From Pseudomonadota bacterium (lineage in GTDB: Bacteria > Pseudomonadota > Gammaproteobacteria > Burkholderiales > Burkholderiaceae_D): DNA of 5,576 nt. The number at the start of each line of letters is the position of its first letter. Position 1 is the first letter of the stretch. The notes beneath the pieces are model-generated. The model was given only the letters and a program-made list of their open reading frames with translations. It was not told the origin of the DNA and did not search any database. This document shows, piece after piece, positions 1 to 5,387 of the stretch. Position numbers and translations under genes: made by a program. The DNA lies in contig JAFAGG010000115.1 in assembly GCA_023422955.1 (NCBI GenBank), positions 1 through 5,576 of the forward strand, written 5' to 3'.

Positions 1-28
1 CCCGCGGCGCGGCGGCACACGCGCCCAT

Positions 29-47
29 GCCGCCGGGACCCGGCGGC
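29..47. terminator. GC-rich perfect inverted repeat just past dctM, possible transcription end
   Basis: The 19 bases are a perfect palindrome around one central A (GCCGCCGGG / CCCGGCGGC), which would fold into a very stable short hairpin. It begins 21 bases beyond the dctM stop codon, where an operon terminator is expected. No T-run follows on either strand, so it is not a classic intrinsic terminator. It could act with Rho, protect the 3' end of the mRNA, or be chance in a GC-rich stretch. The rest of positions 1-68 shows no gene that I can support. Confidence 0.35.
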
Positions 48-68
48 TGGCGAGGCCCGGCCGGCATG

Positions 69-1394
69 CTACCAGCCGATCGCTTCCGGCAGCCAGGTGG
101 CGATGCGCGGGAAGAAAAATACCAGCATCAGCGTGACGGCCTGCATCAGGATGAATGGCAACACGCCCTTGTAAATATCCTTGGTGGAGATTTCCGGCGG
201 CGCGACGCCCTTCAGGTAGAACAGCGCCCAGCCGAATGGCGGTGTCAGGAAAGACGATTGCAGGTTAATCGTGATCAGCATCGCCAGCCAGACCGGGTCC
301 ACGCCGTAGGACAGCATGATGGGCAGGAACAAGGGCACGGCAATGTAACTGATTTCTATCCATTCGACGAAGAAGCCGAGCACGAAGATCAAAAACAGCA
401 TGAACCAGATCGCCATGTTTTCGCCGCCGGGCAGCCACGCGAACATGTCCTCGATCAGCATCTCGCCTTCCAGGCCGCGGAAGGCCAGGGCAAAGACCTG
501 CGCGCACATCAGGATGAACATCATCATCGCGGTGATCTTGGTGGTATCGCGCGCGACGGTTTTCAGAATGCTCCAGGAAAAGCGCCCGGTAATCAGGGTG
601 ACGATCACGGCACCCAGCGCACCCATGGATGCGGCTTCGGTCGGCGCTGCGATGCCGCCGACGATGGAGCCCAGCACACAGAACACCAGGATCAGCGGCG
701 GCACCACCACTTTCAGGAAACGTATCCACAGCTCGCGGGTACTGACCGTATCGCGTTCCTCCTGCGAGAGGATGGGCATCAGCTCGGGATTGAGCCAGCC
801 GCGTATCAGCAGGTAGACGATGTAGACGCCTGCCAGCAGAACGCCGGGTCCGACTGCGGCGGCGAACAGCGTGCCCACCGACAGTTGCATGATGTCGGCC
901 AGCAGGATCAGGATCAGGCTGGGAGGAATGATCTGCCCCAGGCAGCCGGACGCGCAGATCACGCCGCAGGACAGGCTCTTGTCGTAGTTGCGCTTGATCA
1001 GCGTGGGCAGCGTCAGCAAGCCCAGCGTAATGACGGTGGCGCCGACCACGCCGGTCATCGCGCCCATCAGCACGCCGAACGCCACGATGCCGACCGCCAT
1101 GCCGCCGCGTATCCGGCCCGCCATGTGGCCGATCACGTCCAGCAAGTCATCAGCCAGCCGTGATTTTTCCAGCATCACGCCCATGAAGATGAAGAGCGGG
1201 ATGGCCAGCCATTGGTAGCCTGTAGCGATGCCGAACAGTCGTGCCGGCAGCAGGTTGAAAAGATTGGGACCGAATCCCGCGACGCCGAAGCCGAAGCCCA
1301 CGGTGGCGAGTGAAATGGCGACGGGAACACCCAGCATCAGCAGCAGGAAAAATCCCACCAGCATCAGGATGGCAAGTACCTCAAGTTCAAACAT
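69..1394 (-). CDS. dctM: TRAP transporter large permease subunit (DctM family)
   Basis: This is the large inner-membrane subunit of a TRAP transporter. It forms the translocation path and couples uptake of an organic acid to an ion gradient, normally Na+. The 441-residue protein is almost wholly hydrophobic, with about a dozen membrane segments, which fits the usual 420-450 residues of the family. Family landmarks are AIPLFIFMG (65-73), a Gly-rich GAMTGVVGAT stretch (111-120), GQIIPPS (153-159), GGIAAPTEAA (246-255) and TPPFG (384-388). The start MFELEV at 1394 is preferred over an in-frame ATG at 1448. It has a GAGG ribosome-binding site six bases upstream (1401-1404), and the extra 18 residues of the longer version are hydrophilic and atypical. 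It overlaps the end of dctQ by eight bases (ATGTTTGA), which implies translational coupling. It is the last gene of the dctPQM operon. The family is certain; the substrate cannot be read from this subunit. Confidence 0.95.
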   Translation of the reverse strand: MFELEVLAILMLVGFFLLLMLGVPVAISLATVGFGFGVAGFGPNLFNLLPARLFGIATGYQWLAIPLFIFMGVMLEKSRLADDLLDVIGHMAGRIRGGMAVGIVAFGVLMGAMTGVVGATVITLGLLTLPTLIKRNYDKSLSCGVICASGCLGQIIPPSLILILLADIMQLSVGTLFAAAVGPGVLLAGVYIVYLLIRGWLNPELMPILSQEERDTVSTRELWIRFLKVVVPPLILVFCVLGSIVGGIAAPTEAASMGALGAVIVTLITGRFSWSILKTVARDTTKITAMMMFILMCAQVFALAFRGLEGEMLIEDMFAWLPGGENMAIWFMLFLIFVLGFFVEWIEISYIAVPLFLPIMLSYGVDPVWLAMLITINLQSSFLTPPFGWALFYLKGVAPPEISTKDIYKGVLPFILMQAVTLMLVFFFPRIATWLPEAIGW

Positions 1395-1914
1395 GTCCGA
1401 CCTCGCTTTCTTCTGGTTCTTGCAGGCAGATGCGCAGCAATGCGGCAATACTTTGCAGCAGCACGAGGAAGAAACCGAAGGGCAGCAAGCCCTTTATCGC
1501 CCACCGAAACGGGAGTCCGCCGGGATCGGAGGAGATCTCGCCGATCGAATACGATTGCTCGACATACTTGAGCGACAGCCAGATGAGGACGATGCATATC
1601 GCTGTCTGCAGCAGATAGGTCAGCATATTCACGAAACGCTGGTTGCGCGGGGAGAATTTCGCATAAAAAATGTCCACCCGCACGTGACCATCCTTCAAGA
1701 GCGTGTAACTCATGCCGAACATCACCAGCACGCCCAGCAGGTGCCATTCCATTTCCTGCGCCCAGACGGCGCCGATATTCATCGTGTAACGGAGTATCAC
1801 GTTGCATGTCATTAGCACGATGATGGACAGGGTCACCCAGGAGGCGACCCTGCCGATCACGTCAATGACAGCCTCGATGGACCTCACGGTCTTTGAAGGG
1901 GCTTTTCTTGTCAT
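1387..1914 (-). CDS. dctQ: TRAP transporter small permease subunit (DctQ family)
   Basis: This is the small membrane subunit of the TRAP transporter. It pairs with the large permease DctM and is needed for docking of the loaded binding protein. The 175-residue protein has the typical four membrane segments at about 24-43, 55-73, 96-116 and 136-162. Family landmarks are the acidic WAQEMEWH around 51-58 and the loop motif GMSYTLLKDGHVRVD (67-81), which is the hallmark of DctQ proteins. The start at 1914 has an AGGAA ribosome-binding site at 1922-1926, seven bases upstream, and lies only 14 bases after the dctP stop codon. Its own stop overlaps the dctM start by eight bases. Here dctQ and dctM are separate genes; in some TRAP systems they are fused. 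Subunit identity is secure. Confidence 0.94.
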   Translation of the reverse strand: MTRKAPSKTVRSIEAVIDVIGRVASWVTLSIIVLMTCNVILRYTMNIGAVWAQEMEWHLLGVLVMFGMSYTLLKDGHVRVDIFYAKFSPRNQRFVNMLTYLLQTAICIVLIWLSLKYVEQSYSIGEISSDPGGLPFRWAIKGLLPFGFFLVLLQSIAALLRICLQEPEESEVGHV

Positions 1915-1928
1915 TGAACGTTTCCTGA

Positions 1929-3026
1929 TCAGGATTGAACGGAGTTGTGGTAAGCCGATTCGCTGTACTTGGACCAGGCTTCGTACTTGGTCTTGTAAGC
2001 CATGTACGAGTCGTGGACTTTCTTGGTCAGGGCGTCTTTGGCGACTGCTTCGGCCAGGACCTTCTCGGTTTCCTTGCGCAGTGCGTCGATGACGGAGTCA
2101 GGCAAGGGGCGGGCGATCACGCCCTGCTTGTTGACGAGGTCATCCATTGCCTCGGCATTGTTGCGCTGGCACCAGGCTTCGCTGATCACGTTGCAGGCGG
2201 CAGCCGCGTTGGTGACGATGGCCTGCAGGTCCTTGGGCAGCTTGTCCCAGGCCGCCTTGTTGATCAGCAGTTCGGACACGGTCGAGGATTCGTGCCAGCC
2301 GGTGGTGTAGTAATACTTCGCCGCTTTTTGCAGGCCCAGCTTGCGGTCCTGGAAGGGGCCGACGAATTCGGCAGCGTCGATGACGCCGCGCTCCAGCGCA
2401 GGGAAAATCTCGCCGCCTGGCAGCAGCTTCACGTCCACGCCGAGGTTCGAATACACCTTGCCGGCCAGGCCCGGAATACGCATCTTCAGGCCCTTGAAAT
2501 CGGCGACGGATTTGATTTCCTTTTTGAACCAGCCCGTCATTTGCACGCCGGTATTGCCGCACGGCATGGCGACCATGCCGAAGGGCGCATACACCTCATT
2601 CCACAGGTCGATGCCGCCGCCGTCATACAGCCAGCCGTTCATGCCCTGGAAGTTGAGACCGAAAGGAACGGCCGTGAAGTATTGGGCAGCAAAGGTCTTG
2701 CCGGTCCAGAAATAACTGTTGGCATGGTTCATTTCCACCGTGCCGGCACGCACCGCATCGAAACCTTCCATGGCGGGGACCAGTTCGCCCGCGCCAAACA
2801 CCTGGATGCGCAGGCGTCCTTCGGACATTTCATTGATGCGCTTGGCGAGATCAGTGGCGCTGCCCGGGCCGTCCATATAAAACGGCGAACCCTTGACATA
2901 GGCACTGGTCATTTTCCAGGTGATGCGTTTTTGTTGCGCGGTGGCAATGGAGGGGAAGGCGAGGCTGGCGCTGGCAACACCGGCGGCCAGACTGCCGGTT
3001 ACGAATTTGCGTCTACTGTTTTGCAT
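1929..3026 (-). CDS. dctP: TRAP transporter periplasmic substrate-binding protein, TakP-like (2-oxo acid/lactate branch), Tat-exported
   Basis: This is the periplasmic binding protein that captures the solute and delivers it to DctQM. The 365-residue protein opens with a twin-arginine signal, SRRKFVT (4-10), then a mild hydrophobic stretch and a likely cleavage site after ATA (28-30). The mature part matches the DctP fold. FGAGELVPAMEGFDAV (77-92), DGGGIDLWNE (135-144), GNTGVQMTGW (157-166), LKMRIPGLAGKV (180-191) and GGEIFPALERGVIDAAEF (204-221) recall Rhodobacter TakP, which binds 2-oxo acids with a cation. R183 is the expected carboxylate-binding arginine, and Q162 and E220 fall at expected cation-site positions. 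Residue 221 is Phe, where I recall Trp in TakP, so the pocket may differ. The start is supported by GGAG at 3033-3036, six bases upstream. It is the first gene of dctPQM, behind a sigma-54-type promoter. The family is certain and the ligand class is inferred. Confidence 0.93.
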   Translation of the reverse strand: MQNSRRKFVTGSLAAGVASASLAFPSIATAQQKRITWKMTSAYVKGSPFYMDGPGSATDLAKRINEMSEGRLRIQVFGAGELVPAMEGFDAVRAGTVEMNHANSYFWTGKTFAAQYFTAVPFGLNFQGMNGWLYDGGGIDLWNEVYAPFGMVAMPCGNTGVQMTGWFKKEIKSVADFKGLKMRIPGLAGKVYSNLGVDVKLLPGGEIFPALERGVIDAAEFVGPFQDRKLGLQKAAKYYYTTGWHESSTVSELLINKAAWDKLPKDLQAIVTNAAAACNVISEAWCQRNNAEAMDDLVNKQGVIARPLPDSVIDALRKETEKVLAEAVAKDALTKKVHDSYMAYKTKYEAWSKYSESAYHNSVQS

Positions 3027-3082
3027 GGCTAACTCCAGAAGTGAAAAGCGTTAAGGGAAAAGCTCACTACGCGTTACCAATC

Positions 3083-3098
3083 TGCAATACATGTGCCA
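3083..3098 (-). promoter_or_regulatory. Sigma-54 (RpoN) -24/-12 promoter of dctPQM
   Basis: Read on the minus strand the bases are TGGCACATGTATTGCA. The RpoN consensus is TGGCACG-N4-TTGCA/T, so every conserved base is present with exact spacing except the seventh (A for G). It points at dctP. Transcription would start near 3072, leaving a leader of about 46 bases before the dctP ATG. I see no good sigma-70 promoter in the same gap. Promoters of this type need an ATP-driven enhancer-binding activator, and candidate sites for one lie upstream. The element also contains part of a short palindrome, ACATG-N3-CATGT (3089-3101), which could be a repressor site or simply a by-product of the consensus. 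Confidence 0.78.
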
Positions 3099-3149
3099 TG
3101 TCAGAGTAGGCCACTTTCTTAGGATTTGCTACCGGATTTTTGCTGGATC

Positions 3150-3166
3150 TGCGCAGTTTTGGTGAA
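3150..3166. promoter_or_regulatory. NtrC-like activator site, proximal (about -86)
   Basis: On the plus strand it reads TGCGCA-N5-GGTGAA and matches 9 of 12 defined bases of the NtrC pattern TGCACC-N5-GGTGCA. Its centre (3158) is about 86 bases upstream of the predicted start of the sigma-54 transcript, within the usual enhancer range. It shares the nine-base word TTTTGGTGA with the distal site. Alone it would be weak evidence; its value comes from the series of three. Confidence 0.4.
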
Positions 3167-3187
3167 TTTGAAGGCAAATGGGCGCTG

Positions 3188-3208
3188 GCTGCGACAACTT
3201 GGTGCAGC
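3188..3208. promoter_or_regulatory. NtrC-like activator site, central (about -126), 21-bp imperfect palindrome
   Basis: The outer arms GCTGC and GCAGC and the inner CAA/TTG pair perfectly around a central C at 3198; only two base pairs of ten fail. The inner 17 bases (3190-3206) read TGCGAC-N5-GGTGCA, matching 10 of 12 defined bases of the NtrC consensus TGCACC-N5-GGTGCA, with one half-site exact. The centre is about 126 bases upstream of the predicted sigma-54 start, a typical enhancer distance. It could serve NtrC itself or a relative such as a DctD-like activator. The TTGGT core also resembles half-sites bound by some GntR regulators (PdhR/LldR type), so that alternative stays open. Confidence 0.55.
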
Positions 3209-3213
3209 TTAAA

Positions 3214-3230
3214 TGCATATTTTTGGTGAG
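3214..3230. promoter_or_regulatory. NtrC-like activator site, distal (about -150)
   Basis: It reads TGCATA-N5-GGTGAG and matches 8 of 12 defined bases of the NtrC pattern. Its centre (3222) lies 24 bases beyond the central site, which would suit cooperative binding of two activator dimers. It is the weakest of the three matches. Confidence 0.33.
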
Positions 3231-3293
3231 AAATGCGGTGGAATGCGAGCAAGATCACAGAATAAGCGTCAAGGCTCACTTTGATGTTGCTAA

Positions 3294-3306
3294 AGAGCAT
3301 CGCTCT
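3294..3306. repeat. Short inverted repeat AGAGC-ATC-GCTCT downstream of gntR
   Basis: A five-base perfect stem encloses a three-base loop, 58 bases past the gntR stop codon. On the minus strand it is followed by only two T residues after the stem. It could be a weak terminator that keeps gntR transcription out of the dctP control region, but the stem is short and may be chance. Confidence 0.22.
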
Positions 3307-3321
3307 CGCGGCGATAAGGAT

Positions 3322-3339
3322 TATTGAGGTCCGTCAATA
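3322..3339. repeat. Inverted repeat TATTGA-N6-TCAATA just past gntR
   Basis: The six-base arms are exact inverted copies around a six-base centre, beginning 25 bases after the gntR stop codon. The arms are A/T-rich and no T-run follows, so terminator function is doubtful. An 18-base symmetric site could equally be bound by a dimeric regulator such as the neighbouring GntR protein. There is no further evidence for either role. Confidence 0.25.
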
Positions 3340-3363
3340 GGGGAAAACGACGCGCGACAGCTT

Positions 3364-4062
3364 TCAGAGGCTGCCCAGGAAGCGCATGGTCTGGCGCGTG
3401 TATTCCTCGACGTAATCGAGCAGGCGATCCGACGCCGCACGCGCCTTTTCTTCATCGTTGCGAGCGATAGCGCGGGCAATCTCGGCATGCAGGCTGGCGA
3501 CCCTGGGGAGATCGCCGAAGCGCTTGAAGTGCAGGTACCAGAAGCGCCGGGTCTGCGCTTCGATGGGGGCCAGCGCATAGGTCAGATACTTGTTCGCGGC
3601 CGTCTCCACCAGCAACTGGTTGAATTCCCGGTCGGCAGCAATGAAGATACCTTCTTCATTCTGGCGGGCAGCGAGATCGAACTCGTCGGCCAGCTTCTCG
3701 AATTGCTGGCGCTGCCTGTCGAGCGCCAGCCGTGCGGCACGGCCAGCCGTGATTTTTTCCAGCTCGCGGCGCACCTCGATCAGGTTAAGCTGGTCGCTGA
3801 CCTCGATCTCGGAAACGATCACACCCGATCGCGGCACGATCTTCACATAGCCCTCGATGGCGAGGCGCTGCAGCGCTTCGCGTATCGGCGTGCGGCCGAA
3901 TCCCAGCGTGCGGTTCAGCGCTTTCTCGGAGATCTTGCTGCCCGGTAGAAGCTGCAGGGTCATGATCATTTCCTCCAGCATGCGATAGGCCGCTTTGGCC
4001 TGATTCTCGCTGCTGCTTTCGATCTCCGAATACAAGGCATTGACCTGTTCTTCTGTAATCAT
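3364..4062 (-). CDS. GntR-family transcriptional regulator, FCD (FadR-like) subfamily
   Basis: This is a DNA-binding regulator that probably senses a small carboxylate and controls the adjacent TRAP operon, by family analogy. The 232-residue protein has an N-terminal winged helix-turn-helix (about 22-85) with the typical GRTPIREALQRLAIEGYVKI (56-75) and the wing PRSGVIV (77-83). An all-helical FCD ligand domain follows (about 92-225). FCD proteins usually hold a metal with one Asp and three His. Here D144 and H192 are kept, but the expected second and third ligands appear to be N148 and L214, so the metal site looks incomplete. The start at 4062 is chosen because the domain begins here, AGGT sits five bases upstream (4068-4071) and the promoter at 4132-4160 leaves room. 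A longer frame to 4272 would pass through the promoter and gives an unlikely 70-residue extension. It lies upstream of and on the same strand as dctP. No symbol is assigned. Confidence 0.92.
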   Translation of the reverse strand: MITEEQVNALYSEIESSSENQAKAAYRMLEEMIMTLQLLPGSKISEKALNRTLGFGRTPIREALQRLAIEGYVKIVPRSGVIVSEIEVSDQLNLIEVRRELEKITAGRAARLALDRQRQQFEKLADEFDLAARQNEEGIFIAADREFNQLLVETAANKYLTYALAPIEAQTRRFWYLHFKRFGDLPRVASLHAEIARAIARNDEEKARAASDRLLDYVEEYTRQTMRFLGSL

Positions 4063-4131
4063 GTTTGACCTGTCGAGGTAGGGCATACGGATGCAGCGCG
4101 ACCGATGAAATGGCATGGAATGCGTGCTCCG

Positions 4132-4160
4132 ATTATAGAGATGGCTTTTTCCATGGTGAA
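4132..4160 (-). promoter_or_regulatory. Sigma-70-type promoter of gntR
   Basis: On the minus strand the -35 box is TTCACC (4160-4155), the spacer is exactly 17 bases, and the -10 box is a perfect TATAAT (4137-4132). Transcription would begin near 4125, giving a leader of about 63 bases. An inverted repeat GCAT-N3-ATGC (4113-4123) lies right at the predicted start and could be an autoregulatory operator, although such short repeats are common. Confidence 0.62.
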
Positions 4161-4238
4161 GCACTTCTTTGCTCCCTCCGGACGGCAAGCAGTCCGTACG
4201 GGCGAGACCAATGAGCCGCTGGTGCTTGGCCGTTGTCG

Positions 4239-4256
4239 GTCTCAGTCTCGGTCTCG
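4239..4256. repeat. Three tandem GTCTC(A/G) hexamers next to the ECF-type promoter
   Basis: The bases GTCTCA, GTCTCG and GTCTCG follow one another without gap and end four bases before the -35 element of the PRC-barrel promoter. An inverted copy, CGAGACC, lies at 4203-4209 and pairs with the last repeat (GGTCTCG, 4250-4256). The position suggests a binding site for an accessory regulator, but slippage in non-coding DNA would look the same. Confidence 0.4.
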
Positions 4257-4260
4257 CTCC

Positions 4261-4288
4261 GGAACTTGACAAACACTACAGGCTCCAA
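4261..4288 (+). promoter_or_regulatory. ECF/RpoE-type promoter of the PRC-barrel gene
   Basis: A perfect GGAACTT -35 element (4261-4267) is followed after 16 bases by TCCAA (4284-4288). The E. coli RpoE pattern is GGAACTT, a spacer of about 16, then TCTRA/TCAAA, so only one or two -10 bases differ. Transcription would start near 4295, about 84 bases before the ATG. A sigma-70 reading is possible because TTGACA overlaps at 4266-4271, but the nearest -10-like GACAAT (4292-4297) is 20 bases away, which is too far. Envelope-stress control also fits the exported product. Confidence 0.6.
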
Positions 4289-4364
4289 CCGGACAATGGC
4301 GCGGGCGACCCGGCTATTCAAAGTCTGCTGCCGCACCGATGCGCCATCCAGTTCCTACGACAAC

Positions 4365-4371
4365 AAAGGAG
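4365..4371 (+). promoter_or_regulatory. Strong ribosome-binding site that fixes the start of the PRC-barrel gene
   Basis: AAAGGAG lies seven bases before the ATG at 4379. This, together with a clear signal peptide starting at that ATG, rules out the in-frame ATG at 4169, which lies upstream of the predicted promoter. Confidence 0.85.
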
Positions 4372-4378
4372 TACTGCT

Positions 4379-5368
4379 ATGAAAAAAAATCTCATCACCC
4401 TGGCACTGACCTCTGCACTGGTCGTACCTTTTGCATCGACCGCGATTGCGCAGAACAGTGATACCAGCGGTGCCTCCACGCCGTCGTCGCAGGCTGCCAA
4501 GTCGCAGGAGCGCCGCAACGACATGCGCGCCAGCGAACTGATCGGCAAGAACGTGCGCAATCAGGAAGGCAAGGATATCGGCGAAGTAGAGGATGTACTG
4601 GTCAACATGAAATCCGGTCGCGTGCAGTACACGGTATTGTCTTTCGGCGGTTTTCTCGGCATGGGCGACAAGCTGTTTGCGATTCCGATGGATTCCTTCG
4701 ATCGCAGACAGCAGCGCGATCACCTGGTGCTCAACGTGAGCGAGGAGCGTCTCAAGAATGCAGAGGGCTTCGACAAGGACAAGTGGCCCAATTACCGCGA
4801 GGACCCGGGCTTCTTCGAACGCGTAAGGAGCGCCTTCAATTCGCAGACCACCGAGGATGACACCCGCGAAGGGTATCGCAATACGATGCGCCTGTCGGAG
4901 CTGCTGGGCGAGGATGTGAACGATACCCAGGGACGCGACATCGGTGAAGTCGAGGACATCGTCGTCGACATGGGACGTGGCCGCATTTCCTATGTCGCGC
5001 TGGATTTTGATGCGCCCGGCGATAGCGAAGACCGGCTGATCCCGGTGCCGCTGAGCGCCCTGTCCGCACCGAGTGGCGGCGGGGATGAGCTGGCACTGAA
5101 CATAGACCGCGATCGACTGGACCAGAAGCGCGGCATCGATCCCAAGAACTGGCCCAACGTGAACGACCAGGAGCATCAGCGTGGCATGGACCGTTATTTC
5201 ACTTCGCTTGGAGCTTCGGACCGGACCGCGCAGGATAGGCGTGAACAGACTTCCGGCGACTCGGGAGAGGACGGCCGCACCAGCGCCGGCAAGGATGCCA
5301 GCTCCATGACGGGGCCGACTCAGCCGCGCCCGGCCGATGACACCACCAACCGGCTGCGTCAGAACTGA
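4379..5368 (+). CDS. Exported protein with two tandem PRC-barrel domains
   Basis: The 329-residue protein begins with a Sec signal peptide: basic MKKN, a hydrophobic core to about residue 20, and likely cleavage after AIA (22-24). There is no lipobox cysteine, so it should be soluble in the periplasm or outside the cell. Two PRC-barrel units follow, at about 49-138 and 170-260. Each opens with MR-x-SEL-x-G, carries G-x-DIGEVED (64-72 and 185-193) and closes with WPN (136-138 and 258-260), so they arose by internal duplication with a period near 121 residues. PRC barrels are small beta-barrels that mediate binding in proteins such as RimM and photosynthetic reaction-centre H subunits; the role of exported bacterial versions is largely unknown. 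Residues 261-329 are rich in Asp, Arg, Ser and Thr and are probably disordered. The ECF-type promoter points to envelope stress. Domain assignment is firm and function is unknown. Confidence 0.9.
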   Translation: MKKNLITLALTSALVVPFASTAIAQNSDTSGASTPSSQAAKSQERRNDMRASELIGKNVRNQEGKDIGEVEDVLVNMKSGRVQYTVLSFGGFLGMGDKLFAIPMDSFDRRQQRDHLVLNVSEERLKNAEGFDKDKWPNYREDPGFFERVRSAFNSQTTEDDTREGYRNTMRLSELLGEDVNDTQGRDIGEVEDIVVDMGRGRISYVALDFDAPGDSEDRLIPVPLSALSAPSGGGDELALNIDRDRLDQKRGIDPKNWPNVNDQEHQRGMDRYFTSLGASDRTAQDRREQTSGDSGEDGRTSAGKDASSMTGPTQPRPADDTTNRLRQN

Positions 5369-5387
5369 TCAGCGGCCATAAGCTGAT
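5368..5387. terminator. Inverted repeat at the stop codon of the PRC-barrel gene, weak terminator candidate
   Basis: The arms ATCAGC and GCTGAT pair perfectly around an eight-base loop and begin at the last base of the stop codon. No T-run follows, so only a weak or Rho-assisted role is possible. A second, smaller hairpin (GGGC-GTCT-GCCC, 5409-5420) lies shortly after. Confidence 0.25.

Larger units (their letters stand above)
3027..3363. other. Intergenic control region between gntR and dctPQM
   Basis: These 337 bases hold no convincing gene and are richer in A and T than the flanking coding sequence. They contain, from right to left, two short inverted repeats just after gntR (3322-3339 and 3294-3306), three NtrC-like sites (3150-3230), a sigma-54 element (3083-3098) and the dctP ribosome-binding site (3033-3036). 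A 77-codon open frame on the minus strand (3300-3067) runs through all of this. I treat it as chance because it has no clear ribosome-binding site, matches no family I know and covers the promoter. Confidence 0.8.
4063..4378. other. Divergent intergenic region between gntR and the PRC-barrel gene
   Basis: These 316 bases separate two genes that are transcribed away from each other. They contain a sigma-70-type promoter for gntR (4132-4160), three GTCTC hexamers (4239-4256), an ECF-type promoter for the PRC-barrel gene (4261-4288), a leader of about 84 bases and a strong ribosome-binding site (4365-4371). Both flanking reading frames can be extended into the region without a stop, but neither extension carries a recognisable domain or start signal. 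Confidence 0.75.

Noticed and set aside
27..1163. Plus-strand open frame of 378 codons rich in His, Gln and Asp
   Set aside because: It lies antisense to dctM, has the odd composition typical of a reverse-strand shadow in GC-rich DNA, and matches no family I recognise. The dctM frame has clear motifs.
1935..3032. Plus-strand open frame of 365 codons covering dctP exactly
   Set aside because: It is a complementary-strand shadow caused by codon bias. The minus-strand frame has a Tat signal, DctP motifs and a ribosome-binding site.
3089..3101. Palindrome ACATG-N3-CATGT as a stand-alone GntR operator
   Set aside because: Most of it is already accounted for by the sigma-54 element that it overlaps, and it does not fit the TGGT-N3-ACCA type of operator known for several FCD regulators.
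3067..3300. Minus-strand open frame of 77 codons between gntR and dctP
   Set aside because: It crosses the sigma-54 element and the enhancer-like sites, lacks a clear ribosome-binding site, and its product looks like no known protein.
4063..4272. Seventy-residue N-terminal extension of the GntR protein
   Set aside because: The extension would be translated from DNA containing the TTCACC/TATAAT promoter, has no domain, and the usual length of the family is met by starting at 4062.
4169..4378. Seventy-residue N-terminal extension of the PRC-barrel protein
   Set aside because: It would bury the signal peptide inside the protein and ignore the AAAGGAG site at 4365-4371.
4355..5176. Minus-strand open frame of 273 codons across the PRC-barrel gene
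   Set aside because: It is antisense to a gene with a signal peptide, duplicated domains and a strong ribosome-binding site, and has no recognisable domain itself.
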